DNA of 64,000 bases from Vibrio taketomensis (GCF_009938165.1 NZ_AP019650.1:372001-436000); one strand, 5' to 3'; shown: positions 49,106 to 58,830, numbered from the stretch's first letter. Numbers and translations: made by a program. The notes: generated by a model from the letters alone, not told the origin.

Positions 49106-51457
49106 ATGTCGGTAGCGATAATGCGTCACTGTCAGGTGAGAATCCAAGGTATTGTGCAAGGTGTAGGGTTTAGACCTTTCGTCTATCGAGTGGCGACTGA
49201 GTTTAATCTCAACGGGACGGTGCTCAACAATGGCCAAGGAGTGACGATTGAGTTGTATGGAATTGCTCACATGATTGAGCAATGCATTACAACGATTGTT
49301 GGTAATCCGCCGCCACTGGCACGCATTGATTCGGTCGAAACCTTTGAGTTGGCATCTACGCCGCCTGAAAATGGTTTTCATATTATCGACAGTGAAGCAT
49401 CGAGTGCAGCAACCGTGGCATTATCTGCCGATATGGCAACATGCGAAGACTGTTTGGCTGACATTGCTGACCCACAAAGTCGCTTTTATCGCTACCCATT
49501 TACCAACTGCACTAACTGTGGTCCGAGGTATTCGATCATTCGTCAATTGCCGTATGATCGTAAAGCGACCTCGATGGCGACATTTGTTATGTGTGAGCAC
49601 TGTAAAACTCAATACCATGATCCGCTTGATCGTCGCTATCATGCCCAGCCAATCAGCTGTCCGCAATGTGGCCCTCAATTACGCTATGTTACGAATGAGG
49701 GAAGTGAGTTAGCAAAAGGGGAGAAGGCATTAGTCCTGGCGACAAAAGCACTCGCTCAAGGGAAAATCTTGGCCGTTAAAGGGCTAGGTGGTTTTCATCT
49801 AATGTGCGATGCAACCAATGAATCTGCGGTTCAGCAGCTTCGTTTACGTAAACAACGTCCAGTTAAGCCGCTCGCTGTGATGGTAAAAGATGGTGCGATG
49901 GCAAAGCAAATCGTCTCTGCGGATGCTAATGAATGGCAATCATTAACCAGCCAGCAGCGTCCAATTGTTTTGCTATCAAAGCTCAATAGTGAGGACTCAA
50001 CGCTAGATCTTGCCTCCTGTCTCGCTCCAGGTATTGATTGCTTAGGCGTGTTTTTACCTTACACGCCACTCCACACACTCTTGTTTGATGGTTTATCCAT
50101 TCCTTTAGTCGCTACTTCTGCCAATATCAGTGGTGAGCCAATTTTGACCAGTTGCGATGCCGTGCTGCGTCAACTTGGTCATGTGGTGGATGCAATCATC
50201 GATCATGATAGGGATATTGAGCACCCATGTGATGACAGCGTGGTGCAGGTGATTGATGGCAATGAAATGGTGCTGAGGCTCGGGCGAGGGTATGCGCCGT
50301 TAAGTGTTGCTTTACCGAAGCCTGTTTTAAATCCCACTTTTGCCTCTGGTGCGCAACAAAAAAACAGTTTAGCGCTGGCGTTTAATCAACAGATGATGCT
50401 GAGCCCATATATTGGCGACTTAGATTCGTTGTCGAGTGAGCTGCACTATCAACAAACGTATGAGTTTTTCAGTCGTTGCTACGATTTTACGGCGAATTAT
50501 GCGGTGCATGATTTACACCCTGACTACATCGCTACTCGTTTTACCAAACGTTTAGCCGCGACGCCGATTAGTGTTCAGCATCATTACGCACATGTATTGG
50601 CGCAAATGGCGATCAACCAACAGACAGAACCGGTATTAGGATTTGCTTTTGATGGCACTGGATTAGGCGACGATGGTACGGTGTGGGGTGGTGAGGTCAT
50701 GCTTGCCGATGTACACGGTTATCAACGCATTGCAAGTCTTAAGTCATTCAAATTGATTGGTGGTGATAATGCGGTAAAAGATCCAACTAGGTTGCTATTG
50801 TCACTATTGTTTGAGCGTTACAACGATGAGCAGATTTTGGCATTCGATTTGGCTGCGCTTAAGCAGGTTGAACCTCTATTCATTCGCAATCTATACCGCT
50901 TGTGGTCAGCGAATACTGCCTGTATTGCGACGAGTTCAATGGGCAGACTATTTGATGCCGTGGCTCGTCTACTCGGTCTAATTGGCCGGACTCAATTTGA
51001 AGGAGAAGCCGGAATTAAATTGGCGATGTATGGACAAAAAGCCTTGGATATCATCCAAGGTGACGACATGGACCTTCGTTTTCAATTGCCTTTAATCATC
51101 GAAAATGGTCGTCAAATTTGGGATAGCCATGCTTTGTTTGCACAGATTGTTGCAGCGGTGAAGGAGAAGCCTTTAACTGAGTCACGCATTTCGCTGATCT
51201 CGTTTGGTTTTATTCAAGCACTCGCTGATGCGGTTTGTCTTTTCACCTCTGGTTATTATCAAAGCTGCTCGAAGGCCGAACCACGTCCTAGTGTGGTTTT
51301 GTGCGGCGGCGTTTTTCAAAACAGACTCTTGTACAGCCTGTGTACACAACAACTTACCACACTTGGTGTTGACCTATTACCGCATAAGCAACTGCCAGTG
51401 AACGATGCCAGCATCGCTTTTGGTCAACTTTGGTATGGAATTCATAATGAACAATAA
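49106..51457 (+). CDS. hypF: carbamoyltransferase HypF
   Basis: HypF makes thiocarbamoyl-HypE from carbamoyl phosphate and ATP. The domains are in order: acylphosphatase (IQGIVQGVGFRPFVYR), two zinc fingers (CEDCLADI/CTNCGPRYS and CEHCKTQYHD/CPQCGP), a YrdC-like part (AVKGLGGFHLMCDATN, RPVKPLAVM) and a Kae1-like part (HHYAHVLAQM, FDGTGLGDDGTVWGGE, CGGVFQNRLL). 783 residues from ATG 49106, chosen over the longer frame because GGAG and an ACGAG lie just upstream. It overlaps nikA by 11 nt. Confidence 0.95.
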   Translation: MSVAIMRHCQVRIQGIVQGVGFRPFVYRVATEFNLNGTVLNNGQGVTIELYGIAHMIEQCITTIVGNPPPLARIDSVETFELASTPPENGFHIIDSEASSAATVALSADMATCEDCLADIADPQSRFYRYPFTNCTNCGPRYSIIRQLPYDRKATSMATFVMCEHCKTQYHDPLDRRYHAQPISCPQCGPQLRYVTNEGSELAKGEKALVLATKALAQGKILAVKGLGGFHLMCDATNESAVQQLRLRKQRPVKPLAVMVKDGAMAKQIVSADANEWQSLTSQQRPIVLLSKLNSEDSTLDLASCLAPGIDCLGVFLPYTPLHTLLFDGLSIPLVATSANISGEPILTSCDAVLRQLGHVVDAIIDHDRDIEHPCDDSVVQVIDGNEMVLRLGRGYAPLSVALPKPVLNPTFASGAQQKNSLALAFNQQMMLSPYIGDLDSLSSELHYQQTYEFFSRCYDFTANYAVHDLHPDYIATRFTKRLAATPISVQHHYAHVLAQMAINQQTEPVLGFAFDGTGLGDDGTVWGGEVMLADVHGYQRIASLKSFKLIGGDNAVKDPTRLLLSLLFERYNDEQILAFDLAALKQVEPLFIRNLYRLWSANTACIATSSMGRLFDAVARLLGLIGRTQFEGEAGIKLAMYGQKALDIIQGDDMDLRFQLPLIIENGRQIWDSHALFAQIVAAVKEKPLTESRISLISFGFIQALADAVCLFTSGYYQSCSKAEPRPSVVLCGGVFQNRLLYSLCTQQLTTLGVDLLPHKQLPVNDASIAFGQLWYGIHNEQ

Positions 51458-53048
51458 ACTTTCATTGACCACACTGCTTTCAATGTGTGTAGCATGGAGT
51501 GGGGCGAGTTTGCCTAGTCATGCATGGGCAAATGGCTTGCAGACTAAAGCTAACTCGATAAATATCGATCAGATTTATACGCAGCCCGTCAGCATTTCAT
51601 TGGGTGATGAACCCGAAGCGGGCTTTGACCCTATTTATGGTTGGGGGCGATATAACAATCCTCTGATTCAATCTGCACTGCTAAAACGCAGCGGTGAATT
51701 CGATTTTGCTGGTGATTTGGCGCAAAGTTGGTCACTGTCGGCGGACAAAAAGTCATGGACGGTAGAGCTCAAACCGGAGTTATTATTTAGTGATGGCAGT
51801 GAGCTTACGACGGAAGATGTGGCATTTACTTATCGCCGAGCGAAGTCAGCTGCCTCACTGTATGATTTGACTAATCTCGACAGTGTTGAAGTGAAATCAG
51901 ATCACGTACTGATTTTTAACCTTAAGCAGCCAGATATTACTTTTATTGATACGCTTGCTTCTCTCGCTATCGTGCCTAAACACGCATACAGTTCACATTA
52001 TGCCCAGCATCCTATTGGCTCAGGCCCGTATAAATTTGTGCGTTGGCAAAAAGGGCAGTTACTTGAGTTGGTCGCAAACCCCTACTATGCGGGTCCAAAA
52101 CCACATTTGCAGCATCTGTTTATCGTCTTTAGTGATGAAGAAAGTCGTTTTACTCAGCTACTTGCCCATCAGTTGGATTTAGCGGCAATTGCGCCTCAGT
52201 ACGTTCGTAGCCTTCCGGCGGATCTTAAATTGTGGAGTATTACCAGCGTTGATAATCGCGGTATTGCATGGCCAATGGACCCATTTAACGGCCATAGCAT
52301 AGGTAATGATGTAACCAGTAATAAGGCGATTCGTCTCGCAATAGATAATGTGATTGACCGTGACTTATTGGTTAATGCTTTGTTGGATGGACATGCACGT
52401 AAAGCCTACTCGATTGCTGACGGTCTCCCTTGGAGTATTGCGCCGCAGCAGTCCAATATGTCATTAAGCCAAGCGCAGCAACTACTAGATAAAGCGGGGT
52501 GGGTGGTACAACCTGACGGTATTCGTGCCAAAGATGGGGTAAAAGCTGAATTCACGCTTTACTATAAATCAGGTGATAGTATTCGTGAGCAATTGGCGCT
52601 GACGGTAGCACAAATGATCAAGCCTTTGGGTATCGCAGTGAAGACGAAAGGCACCAGTTGGGAAAATATCAGTAAAGTGATGCACCATATGCCGGTGCTG
52701 TTTGGTTTTGGTGCTTTGTCCCCAAGTGAAATGCGTTACACCTACTACAGTGAATTCAGAGGTGTGGATTTCTATAACAGTGGGTACTACGCCAATTTTG
52801 CCGTTGATAAGGAATTAGATGCCGCCCAACAAGCTTCGTCTTGGAAACAGGCGATGCCACATTTTCAGCGTGCACAGCAGTTAATCTATCAAGATGTGCC
52901 TTGGACCTGGTTGGTGAACTTACAACATTTGTATGCAGGAAATCCATGTCTGGATCTGGGTAAACCGATGATTGAACCTCATGATCATGGTTGGCCTCTA
53001 ACCAATAATATTACCGATTGGCGATGGACGTGCCCAGTTAAACCATGA
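51447..53048 (+). CDS. nikA: nickel ABC transporter substrate-binding protein NikA
   Basis: This is an extracytoplasmic binding protein of the peptide/nickel (SBP_bac_5) family. The signal peptide is MNNKLSLTTLLSMCVAWSGA. Typical segments are DPIYGWGRYNNPLIQSALL, WTVELKPELLFSDGSELTTEDV and IGSGPYKFVRWQKG. The start at 51447 lies inside the end of hypF. Because it is linked to hyp genes and followed by nikBCDE, nickel rather than peptide is the likely cargo. Confidence 0.88.
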   Translation: MNNKLSLTTLLSMCVAWSGASLPSHAWANGLQTKANSINIDQIYTQPVSISLGDEPEAGFDPIYGWGRYNNPLIQSALLKRSGEFDFAGDLAQSWSLSADKKSWTVELKPELLFSDGSELTTEDVAFTYRRAKSAASLYDLTNLDSVEVKSDHVLIFNLKQPDITFIDTLASLAIVPKHAYSSHYAQHPIGSGPYKFVRWQKGQLLELVANPYYAGPKPHLQHLFIVFSDEESRFTQLLAHQLDLAAIAPQYVRSLPADLKLWSITSVDNRGIAWPMDPFNGHSIGNDVTSNKAIRLAIDNVIDRDLLVNALLDGHARKAYSIADGLPWSIAPQQSNMSLSQAQQLLDKAGWVVQPDGIRAKDGVKAEFTLYYKSGDSIREQLALTVAQMIKPLGIAVKTKGTSWENISKVMHHMPVLFGFGALSPSEMRYTYYSEFRGVDFYNSGYYANFAVDKELDAAQQASSWKQAMPHFQRAQQLIYQDVPWTWLVNLQHLYAGNPCLDLGKPMIEPHDHGWPLTNNITDWRWTCPVKP

Positions 53049-54043
53049 TTGGTTTTCTATTCAAATCCAGTATTCGATTAGGCTTGCAACTGCTTTTGGT
53101 TGTCGTATTAGCGTGGATATTGATCATCCATTCGCCACTGGACCCGGTGACACAATATCTCGATGGGAATGTGTTTGCGATTTCAGCAGCGCAAAAGGCG
53201 GCACTTATCGAGCGACTTGGCTTGCCTTCCTTTACTGATGGTTCTAGTAGCATCGCATGGTGGCCAGTGATCTCTCAATGGTTTAGTCAGTTGGTTGATG
53301 GCAATATGGGATTTTCTCACTTGTATCGTCAGCCCGTTACTGAAGTGCTTTGGGAGCGAGGCCAGGTGTCTCTGTTATTGATGGGCTCGAGCTGGTTGTT
53401 AGCTTTAGTGGTCGGTTATGGTCTTGGTTTAGTGGCTGGATTGAATGCTAACCGATGGCTTGACCACCTGATCCGCAGTGCGGCGTGGGTGTTGGCAGCG
53501 ATTCCTCCATTTTGGTTAGGAATGGTATTGATTGCGCTATTTGCAGTAACGCTACAATGGGCGCCAGCATGTTGCGCAGCTCCTTTTGATAGCAGTTTTA
53601 GTCAACAAAGCTTAACCAGTATGCTTCAACACTTGATGCTGCCAATGACCACTCTGGCTCTGGTGTATATGGCGCCGCTTATTTTGCATACTCGAGAAAA
53701 GGTGATTGATGTACTGAATGACTCACCAATTGAATATGCGCGTATGCATCAACAAAGTCGCAGCGCTCAGATTCGTTTTCATGTATTGGGCAATAGCTTG
53801 CAACCTGCGCTTGTGCTTCATTTGGCATGTTTTGCTGAGTTATTTAGTGGCTCAATCTTGGCAGAGACGGTATTTAATTATCCGGGGCTGGGTCAGACAT
53901 TGGTGAAAGCAGGGCTTGCTAATGATGCCGCACTGTTTTTAGGCGCAACATTGATAAGTGCCATGCTGGTGTTTATTGGTAATTTAACGGCGTCAGTACT
54001 TGCTAAAAAGATAACACCGGGGGCGCAAGGTCAATGCGCATAA
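53045..54043 (+). CDS. nikB: nickel ABC transporter permease NikB
   Basis: The 332-residue inner-membrane permease has six predicted helices. The BPD-type coupling loop appears as IEYARMHQQSRSAQIRFHVL. An ATGATT start overlaps the nikA stop by 4 nt. It pairs with NikC. Confidence 0.88.
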   Translation: MIGFLFKSSIRLGLQLLLVVVLAWILIIHSPLDPVTQYLDGNVFAISAAQKAALIERLGLPSFTDGSSSIAWWPVISQWFSQLVDGNMGFSHLYRQPVTEVLWERGQVSLLLMGSSWLLALVVGYGLGLVAGLNANRWLDHLIRSAAWVLAAIPPFWLGMVLIALFAVTLQWAPACCAAPFDSSFSQQSLTSMLQHLMLPMTTLALVYMAPLILHTREKVIDVLNDSPIEYARMHQQSRSAQIRFHVLGNSLQPALVLHLACFAELFSGSILAETVFNYPGLGQTLVKAGLANDAALFLGATLISAMLVFIGNLTASVLAKKITPGAQGQCA

Positions 54044-54912
54044 CGGTTTTTAGGCATTTATTGCGTTCGATTACCTGGCCATTATGGTGTGTGATCGTAC
54101 TATTATCGCTTGCCATCATTTGGCCTCAAACCGGGCTAAATATCGATTTAATGCAGCGTAACCTGCCGCCTAATTTGATTCATCCATTTGGTACTGACTG
54201 GTTAGGCCGAGATATGTTAACTCGCAGTCTAAAAGGGCTGCTAAACAGTTTAATGCTGGCTTTTGTGGCGGTGCTGTGTAGCAGTGTATTGGCACTGATG
54301 CTTGCCATGATAGCGACGCTTAACCGCTGGCTCGCTCAACTTGTAGAGCTCTTGGTTGATGTGTTTTTGTCGTTGCCGCATTTACTCTTGTTGATTCTTT
54401 TTGCGCTTGCCTTTGGTGGTGTATCGTCAGGTGGAGCTTCGTTCGGTGTAGTCGCAGCTATTGCGCTAAGCCACTGGCCTCGTTTAACCCGTTTGTTGCT
54501 TTTTGATATGCAGGCGGTAACGCACTCAACGTATTTTCAGTTGGCGCAACAGTTTGGTCAGTCAAAATCCCATTTGTTGATCAAACATCTGATCCCACAT
54601 GTCGCCCCACAATGGTTGACTGGAGCGCTGATTATGCTGCCTCAAGCCTTATCGCATATGGCTGGATTAACCTTTTTAGGTTTCGGTTTGGAGCCATCAG
54701 TGCCCTCCATGGGGGTGATTTTGTCGCAGGCGAGTCGTTATCTGCTTACGGGAGAGTGGTGGTTAGCGGTGCTGCCCGGCGCTTTGCTGGTGGTGTGTAT
54801 ACTGCTGCTATCACTGTATGCGCAGCAGGTGAGTCAAAGAATTCGTGGGCAGATTGGTACTATGTCACTATATCGCTCCCTTTTGTCAGAGGGTAGTCAT
54901 GTTACAAGTTAA
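54034..54912 (+). CDS. nikC: nickel ABC transporter permease NikC
   Basis: The 292-residue permease opens with DPP-type features (HPFGTDWLGRDMLTRSLKG), and the coupling loop is around STYFQLAQQFGQSKSHLLIKHL. It overlaps nikB by 10 nt and nikD by 14 nt. Confidence 0.88.
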   Translation: MRITVFRHLLRSITWPLWCVIVLLSLAIIWPQTGLNIDLMQRNLPPNLIHPFGTDWLGRDMLTRSLKGLLNSLMLAFVAVLCSSVLALMLAMIATLNRWLAQLVELLVDVFLSLPHLLLLILFALAFGGVSSGGASFGVVAAIALSHWPRLTRLLLFDMQAVTHSTYFQLAQQFGQSKSHLLIKHLIPHVAPQWLTGALIMLPQALSHMAGLTFLGFGLEPSVPSMGVILSQASRYLLTGEWWLAVLPGALLVVCILLLSLYAQQVSQRIRGQIGTMSLYRSLLSEGSHVTS

Positions 54913-55618
54913 GCAGTTGGCTATCGTTAATCAAAGCGCTAATCAGTATTTGTTGCAACCGATCAGTTTCAGCTTAGAGCCCGGCGAGATCCTCGGTGTA
55001 ATTGGAGAAAGCGGCAGTGGTAAAAGTTTGCTAGCGCACGCAATGCTCGGTCAGGTTCCACTAGGGTTTAAGCTACAAGGTGAAATACAAGCAACAGGCT
55101 CATTAGCGCTGTCAGCGCAATCAGCAAGCGTGTTTGACCCGATTAAAAGTGTAAAACAACATCTATCTCGCTGGCTTGGTCGTGATACAAAGCATGTTCA
55201 ATCGAGTGTCGCTGATTGGGATATGTGGGGTATTGATAGAGAAATTGCGGTGAGTTACCGTCATCAACTATCCGGCGGCATGGCTAAGCGTGCATGTTTG
55301 GCTCAAGCATTGGTACAGTCGCCGAACTATCTGTTGGCTGATGAGCCTTGTGCTGGGCTTGATGAGGTGGGTGCCGAGCGAACATATCGTCAATTACGAG
55401 ATAAAGTCGATGGCGATAAGCTTGGCTTGTTAGTGATTTCCCATAACCTTCGTCAGCTTTTGCACTGGGCTGACCGCATTTTGGTGATGCGTCATGGACA
55501 ATTGCTCGATGTCACCACACCTGAAGCAATCAAACAAGGTAAATGTCATATTTACAGTTATGCATTGTGGCAAGCGCTGCCTGAAAACTGGGAGGTTAGT
55601 GATGTTGATGCTGCGTAA
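54899..55618 (+). CDS. nikD: nickel ABC transporter ATPase NikD
   Basis: ABC ATPase with Walker A GESGSGKS, signature LSGGMAKR, Walker B LLADEPCAGLD and H-loop VISHN. Start 54899 (MLQVKQLAIVN) is at the end of nikC; the longer frame from 54845 is coding overlap. 239 residues. Confidence 0.88.
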   Translation: MLQVKQLAIVNQSANQYLLQPISFSLEPGEILGVIGESGSGKSLLAHAMLGQVPLGFKLQGEIQATGSLALSAQSASVFDPIKSVKQHLSRWLGRDTKHVQSSVADWDMWGIDREIAVSYRHQLSGGMAKRACLAQALVQSPNYLLADEPCAGLDEVGAERTYRQLRDKVDGDKLGLLVISHNLRQLLHWADRILVMRHGQLLDVTTPEAIKQGKCHIYSYALWQALPENWEVSDVDAA

Positions 55619-56198
55619 CGGGGAAGTTCATTACCCTAATCGTATCGTAAGGTTATGTGATATATCGATAGCGCCAAAGGAGGTGGTTGGCTTATGTGGC
55701 CCAAGTGGTTGCGGAAAATCTACGCTAGCGAAAGTGTTGGCGAGTATTCAACCGTTAACCCATGGATTTGTTTCACTGCCTTCTCGTCAAAAAGGCAAGC
55801 CGAATCCAGTACAGTGGGTTGCTCAGCAGCCAGAGTTTGCATTTAATCCTTATTTAACCTTGCGACAATCACTACAAGAAAGCTGGAAAAATGTTGATTA
55901 TTCGCCGCTTTTAGACGCTTTTTCGATTTGTTCTAGTTGGTTGGAACGTAAACCGAATCAGCTTTCTGGCGGTCAGTTGCAACGGCTTAATTTGGTCAGA
56001 GCCTTAGTGCCAACGACACAATTTCTACTTTGCGATGAGATTTCAGCGCCACTTGATCTGTTGACGCAAAAGCAGCTTTGGCAGACGTTATTACACCATT
56101 GCCGCATGAACGAGATCGGACTGTTAGTGATGTCTCATGACAGTCTATTGCTCGAAAAAATTTGTGAGCGAGTGATAGATATTACTCAACAGAAATAA
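55602..56198 (+). CDS. nikE: nickel ABC transporter ATPase NikE
   Basis: ABC ATPase with Walker A GPSGCGKS, signature LSGGQLQR, Walker B LLCDEISAPLD and a late MSHDS. The start at 55602 has GGAGG upstream and overlaps the end of nikD. At 198 residues it is shorter than E. coli NikE (268), mostly by trimmed C-terminal and linker parts. Last gene of the run before a terminator. Confidence 0.85.
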   Translation: MLMLRNGEVHYPNRIVRLCDISIAPKEVVGLCGPSGCGKSTLAKVLASIQPLTHGFVSLPSRQKGKPNPVQWVAQQPEFAFNPYLTLRQSLQESWKNVDYSPLLDAFSICSSWLERKPNQLSGGQLQRLNLVRALVPTTQFLLCDEISAPLDLLTQKQLWQTLLHHCRMNEIGLLVMSHDSLLLEKICERVIDITQQK

Positions 56199-56200
56199 CC

Positions 56201-56228
56201 AGTAAGAGCGCTCGATGGCGCTCTTACT
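56201..56228. terminator. terminator between nikE and trxC
   Basis: AGTAAGAGCGC, loop TCGATG, GCGCTCTTACT: a perfect 11-bp stem. It stands 3 bp after nikE and 27 bp from the convergent trxC stop, and could serve both strands. Confidence 0.85.
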
Positions 56229-56255
56229 ATTCGATAGGCAAATTATGTCGCAGCG

Positions 56256-56690
56256 TTATTTCGTTAACGCTTGGTCTAGCCATTGGTCGAAATGCCCCTT
56301 AGGCAAAGCACCATTAATGGTGTCAGCAAGTTGACCATTTTTAAATACCATGATGGTAGGGATGCTACGAATGCGATATTGAGCGGCAAGCTCTTGTTGA
56401 GCTTCAGTATCGATTTTTACGAAGCGCACTTTACCATCACGCTCTTTGGCGACATCTTCAAATACTGGAGCAAAACCCACACAAGGGTTACACCACGGTG
56501 CCCAGAAATCAACGACAACAGGTTTATTGCCTTGTAGTAGCGATAGGAAGTTATCTTGCGTGCCTTCAACAGGCTTACCATCAAGCAAGTGCTGTTTGCA
56601 TGAACCACAAGTCGCCGTTTCGTTAAGGCGTTCTGTTGGTAGTCGGTTCATTGCTTTACAGTGAGGGCAGCGGGTAGTCATTGAAGTCAT
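56256..56690 (-). CDS. trxC: thioredoxin 2 (TrxC), with a variant active site
   Basis: The 144-residue protein has an N-terminal zinc finger (CPHC at 8-11, CGSC at 28-31), then a thioredoxin fold. The active site is WCNPC (Cys67, Cys70) rather than the usual WCGPC, while the context (DFWAPWCNPC, cis-Pro in RSIPTIMVF) is otherwise standard. Asn in place of Gly may change redox potential or substrate choice. Single-gene unit. Confidence 0.92.
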   Translation of the reverse strand: MTSMTTRCPHCKAMNRLPTERLNETATCGSCKQHLLDGKPVEGTQDNFLSLLQGNKPVVVDFWAPWCNPCVGFAPVFEDVAKERDGKVRFVKIDTEAQQELAAQYRIRSIPTIMVFKNGQLADTINGALPKGHFDQWLDQALTK

Positions 56691-56826
56691 AATTGCGTTC
56701 CATGTTATTTGGTATACGCCTAACTTTACCGACTACCCAAGTTTGAGGAAAGAAGGAATAACAGATTGTTGCAATAGATATTTTCTATCTACGCAGTATC
56801 TTGGCAATAGTCCATGCCAATTTGAA

Positions 56827-57024
56827 TTAGAGTATTAGACCGAGTTCTTTGGCCTCTTCAATAGTTAAACCGCAAGCACGAATATCTCGAATAGTCTCGA
56901 TTCGACGTCGAGCTTCTGCTTGTTGACGTTTGTTGCGAGAAAGATTGGATGCTGTTTCGTCTTTAAAGTCCCATTTGGAAGCGACATCTGCGATATCCAA
57001 ATGATCGATAGAATTGATAGACAC
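56827..57024 (-). CDS. small hypothetical protein
   Basis: The 65-residue, highly charged and probably helical protein ends RRRIETIRDIRACGLTIEEAKELGLIL. GGAGG lies upstream of the ATG (CAGGAGGTAATT). I do not recognise the family with certainty. Confidence 0.6.
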   Translation of the reverse strand: MSINSIDHLDIADVASKWDFKDETASNLSRNKRQQAEARRRIETIRDIRACGLTIEEAKELGLIL

Positions 57025-57787
57025 AATTACCTCCTGAGAACACCTTGCGCCGACCTTGCGTTATCTTTATCAGAGGCTTTTATTGTGGTTAAGCATTATC
57101 GAATCACTTTGTGATATTGCACATAGATGTGGCAAATACTCTAAATCTTGCTTTGATAAAGGCACAAACAGGAGTACTGTTGAAGATTCCTACTGTGTAA
57201 AAACTCACTTATAAACTGCTCGTTTTTTCATCATCTTAAATGTAATTTCATCGAGTATTTGTTTCCTTCAGTTTTATTCTTAGTGCCAAATTCTTGCTTC
57301 TCAAACTTCGTGTCTTGACCTTACCTCTAGGGTTTCTTTATGCTGTTACCACGATAAGAGAGGTGATTGAGGAGTTGTTGTAATAAAGCGCCAAATGGCG
57401 GGAGCACGAACATTGCGCTTCTGCTAAAGTTTATTGGTGGGTTAGCACTATTTCTTTTGTGTTTAGCGTGGTTGTTTGGCTGATATCTTACGTTCTTTAG
57501 CCAAACATTCGGTTCTTTGATAGCGAATAGACAGAGGGTACTCTGGATTTTATTTTTAACGATATGTTTTATAAGGGTTTTCTAATTAAATTAGAAATCG
57601 CTATCATTCTGAATATAAGGTGTATAGTGGCGGAAGCTCAAACAGCTGAGCTATTAATGAAATATTAAGTTCAAGATCTTCTCAGTTTTTTTTCGATTCA
57701 GTTCGTCATACATATCCTGCGATACCTTTTTCTTCATTGCCGATTTAGTAGCTTTCTTCTTAATCTAACAATACTATCGAGGTATAT
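57025..57787. other. intergenic region including the cspA leader
   Basis: 763 bp. No confident gene; a possible small membrane frame is noted at about 57411-57482. The last 150-200 bp before cspA are a long untranslated leader, as usual for cold-shock genes, with a GAGG ribosome site just before the start. Confidence 0.5.
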
Positions 57788-57999
57788 ATGTTAATAAAAC
57801 AACTGGTTCAGTAAAATGGTTTAACGAAACTAAAGGTTTTGGTTTTATCACTCCAGACAACGGTGGTGCGGATGTATTCGTTCACTTCCGTGCTATCGAA
57901 ACTGATGGCTTCAAAACTTTGGCTGAAGGCCAAAAAGTAGCATTCAACGTTGAGCAAGGTAACAAAGGCCCACAAGCGGCAAACGTTACTCTAGCTTAA
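57788..57999 (+). pseudogene. cspA: CspA-family cold shock protein, one-base frameshift at codon 2
   Basis: Apart from the second codon the sequence encodes a complete cold shock protein: [18 protein letters not shown], then [18 protein letters not shown] and [14 protein letters not shown]1 (KGFGFI) and RNP2 (VFVHF) are intact. The start reads ATG-TT-AATAAA; one base is missing where a normal Ser codon would give MSNKTTG. The codon use and conservation beyond that point argue for an assembly or read error rather than a dead gene. An inverted repeat follows. Confidence 0.88.
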
Positions 58000-58354
58000 T
58001 CGCTAAATTGAGAGGATGAGTCGAGCAAAAATAACGACAAATCCTCTCAATTCAATCTCAAAAACTCCGAAGTAAGCCCAAGAAAACACGGGATTCCTTT
58101 GCGCTTGAGCATGATACGAACTCCAGTCAAATGACATCGGAGTATTGCTCAACCTTCAAATTTATGGCTTTTGGCCTACTACCAAACATCACATTAATAA
58201 TGATGTACTAAAGCGTCATATCTTACTCAGAGTGATTGTCCAATTCTTATCTCAGGATTTTCATTTTGTGAGCCGACCATTACTGTGAAAGAAAAAACTC
58301 ACAAGGCCTGCGTTTAGGGACGTTTTAATTTAGTAAGAAGCGGACACTAAAACG
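58000..58354. other. intergenic region after cspA, no gene seen
   Basis: The first 52 bp form the hairpin noted at 58006. The remainder shows no convincing frame. Confidence 0.5.
58006..58052 (+). terminator. stable hairpin after cspA
   Basis: AATTGAGAGGAT and ATCCTCTCAATT form a perfect 12-bp stem; GTCG and CGAC extend it inside the loop. No T tail follows, so it may end transcription or protect the mRNA. Confidence 0.6.
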
Positions 58355-58494
58355 ATGAAAAGAAAATCTCACTCAATAAGTTACCAAAAGACAGTGATTC
58401 TGCTGAAGATAAAGCAACGAATATTCATCACGTCAGACGAAAAATCGAAGATATTCTACTCGAGCGAGAACAGAAGAAGCTCTTAGAACTTTGA
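58355..58494 (+). pseudogene. small charged protein, frameshifted near its start
   Basis: The ATG at 58355 (MKRK) leads into a frame that degenerates, but shifting by one base in the A run at 58361-58364 gives a smooth acidic-basic peptide of about 46 residues ending RRKIEDILLEREQKKLLEL. The other frame is unconvincing. Unrecognised, probably a small cytoplasmic protein. Confidence 0.4.
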
Positions 58495-58510
58495 TCAAAG
58501 AGAGGCAGTT

Positions 58511-58714
58511 ATGCGCAAACCAGTAAAAAAATCTACTAGCAAAATGAGCAAAAATCACTTCGAAGAACGCTTTGCGCAAATGGTAGGTGAGTACAACGCA
58601 GCAAAGGAAGAGCTTGCGACGTTGGAAGAAGGGACTGCTGAATATATTAAACAAAATAAACTGTGTGAGAAGTTATTTGCGAGTGCAGAGCGCTTCATTA
58701 ATTCACATCAGTGA
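58511..58714 (+). CDS. small hypothetical protein
   Basis: The 67-residue charged helical protein (HFEERFAQMVGEYNAAKEEL) has AGAGG upstream of the ATG. It follows the preceding small gene by 16 bp, so they may form one unit. Not recognised. Confidence 0.6.
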   Translation: MRKPVKKSTSKMSKNHFEERFAQMVGEYNAAKEELATLEEGTAEYIKQNKLCEKLFASAERFINSHQ

Positions 58715-58741
58715 GACAGTAATTTAAATTATTCCCTAATT

Positions 58742-58783
58742 ATGGTCATATTGTTATAACTGCCGTTACACCAATATGACCAT
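58742..58783. terminator. hairpin between convergent small gene and outer-membrane gene
   Basis: ATGGTCATATTG and CAATATGACCAT pair perfectly over 12 bp with an 18-nt loop. Confidence 0.55.
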
Positions 58784-58830
58784 CCATTCTTTAGTGTGTC
58801 TTTAAGGCTCTGGTTGAATATCAATCGCCC

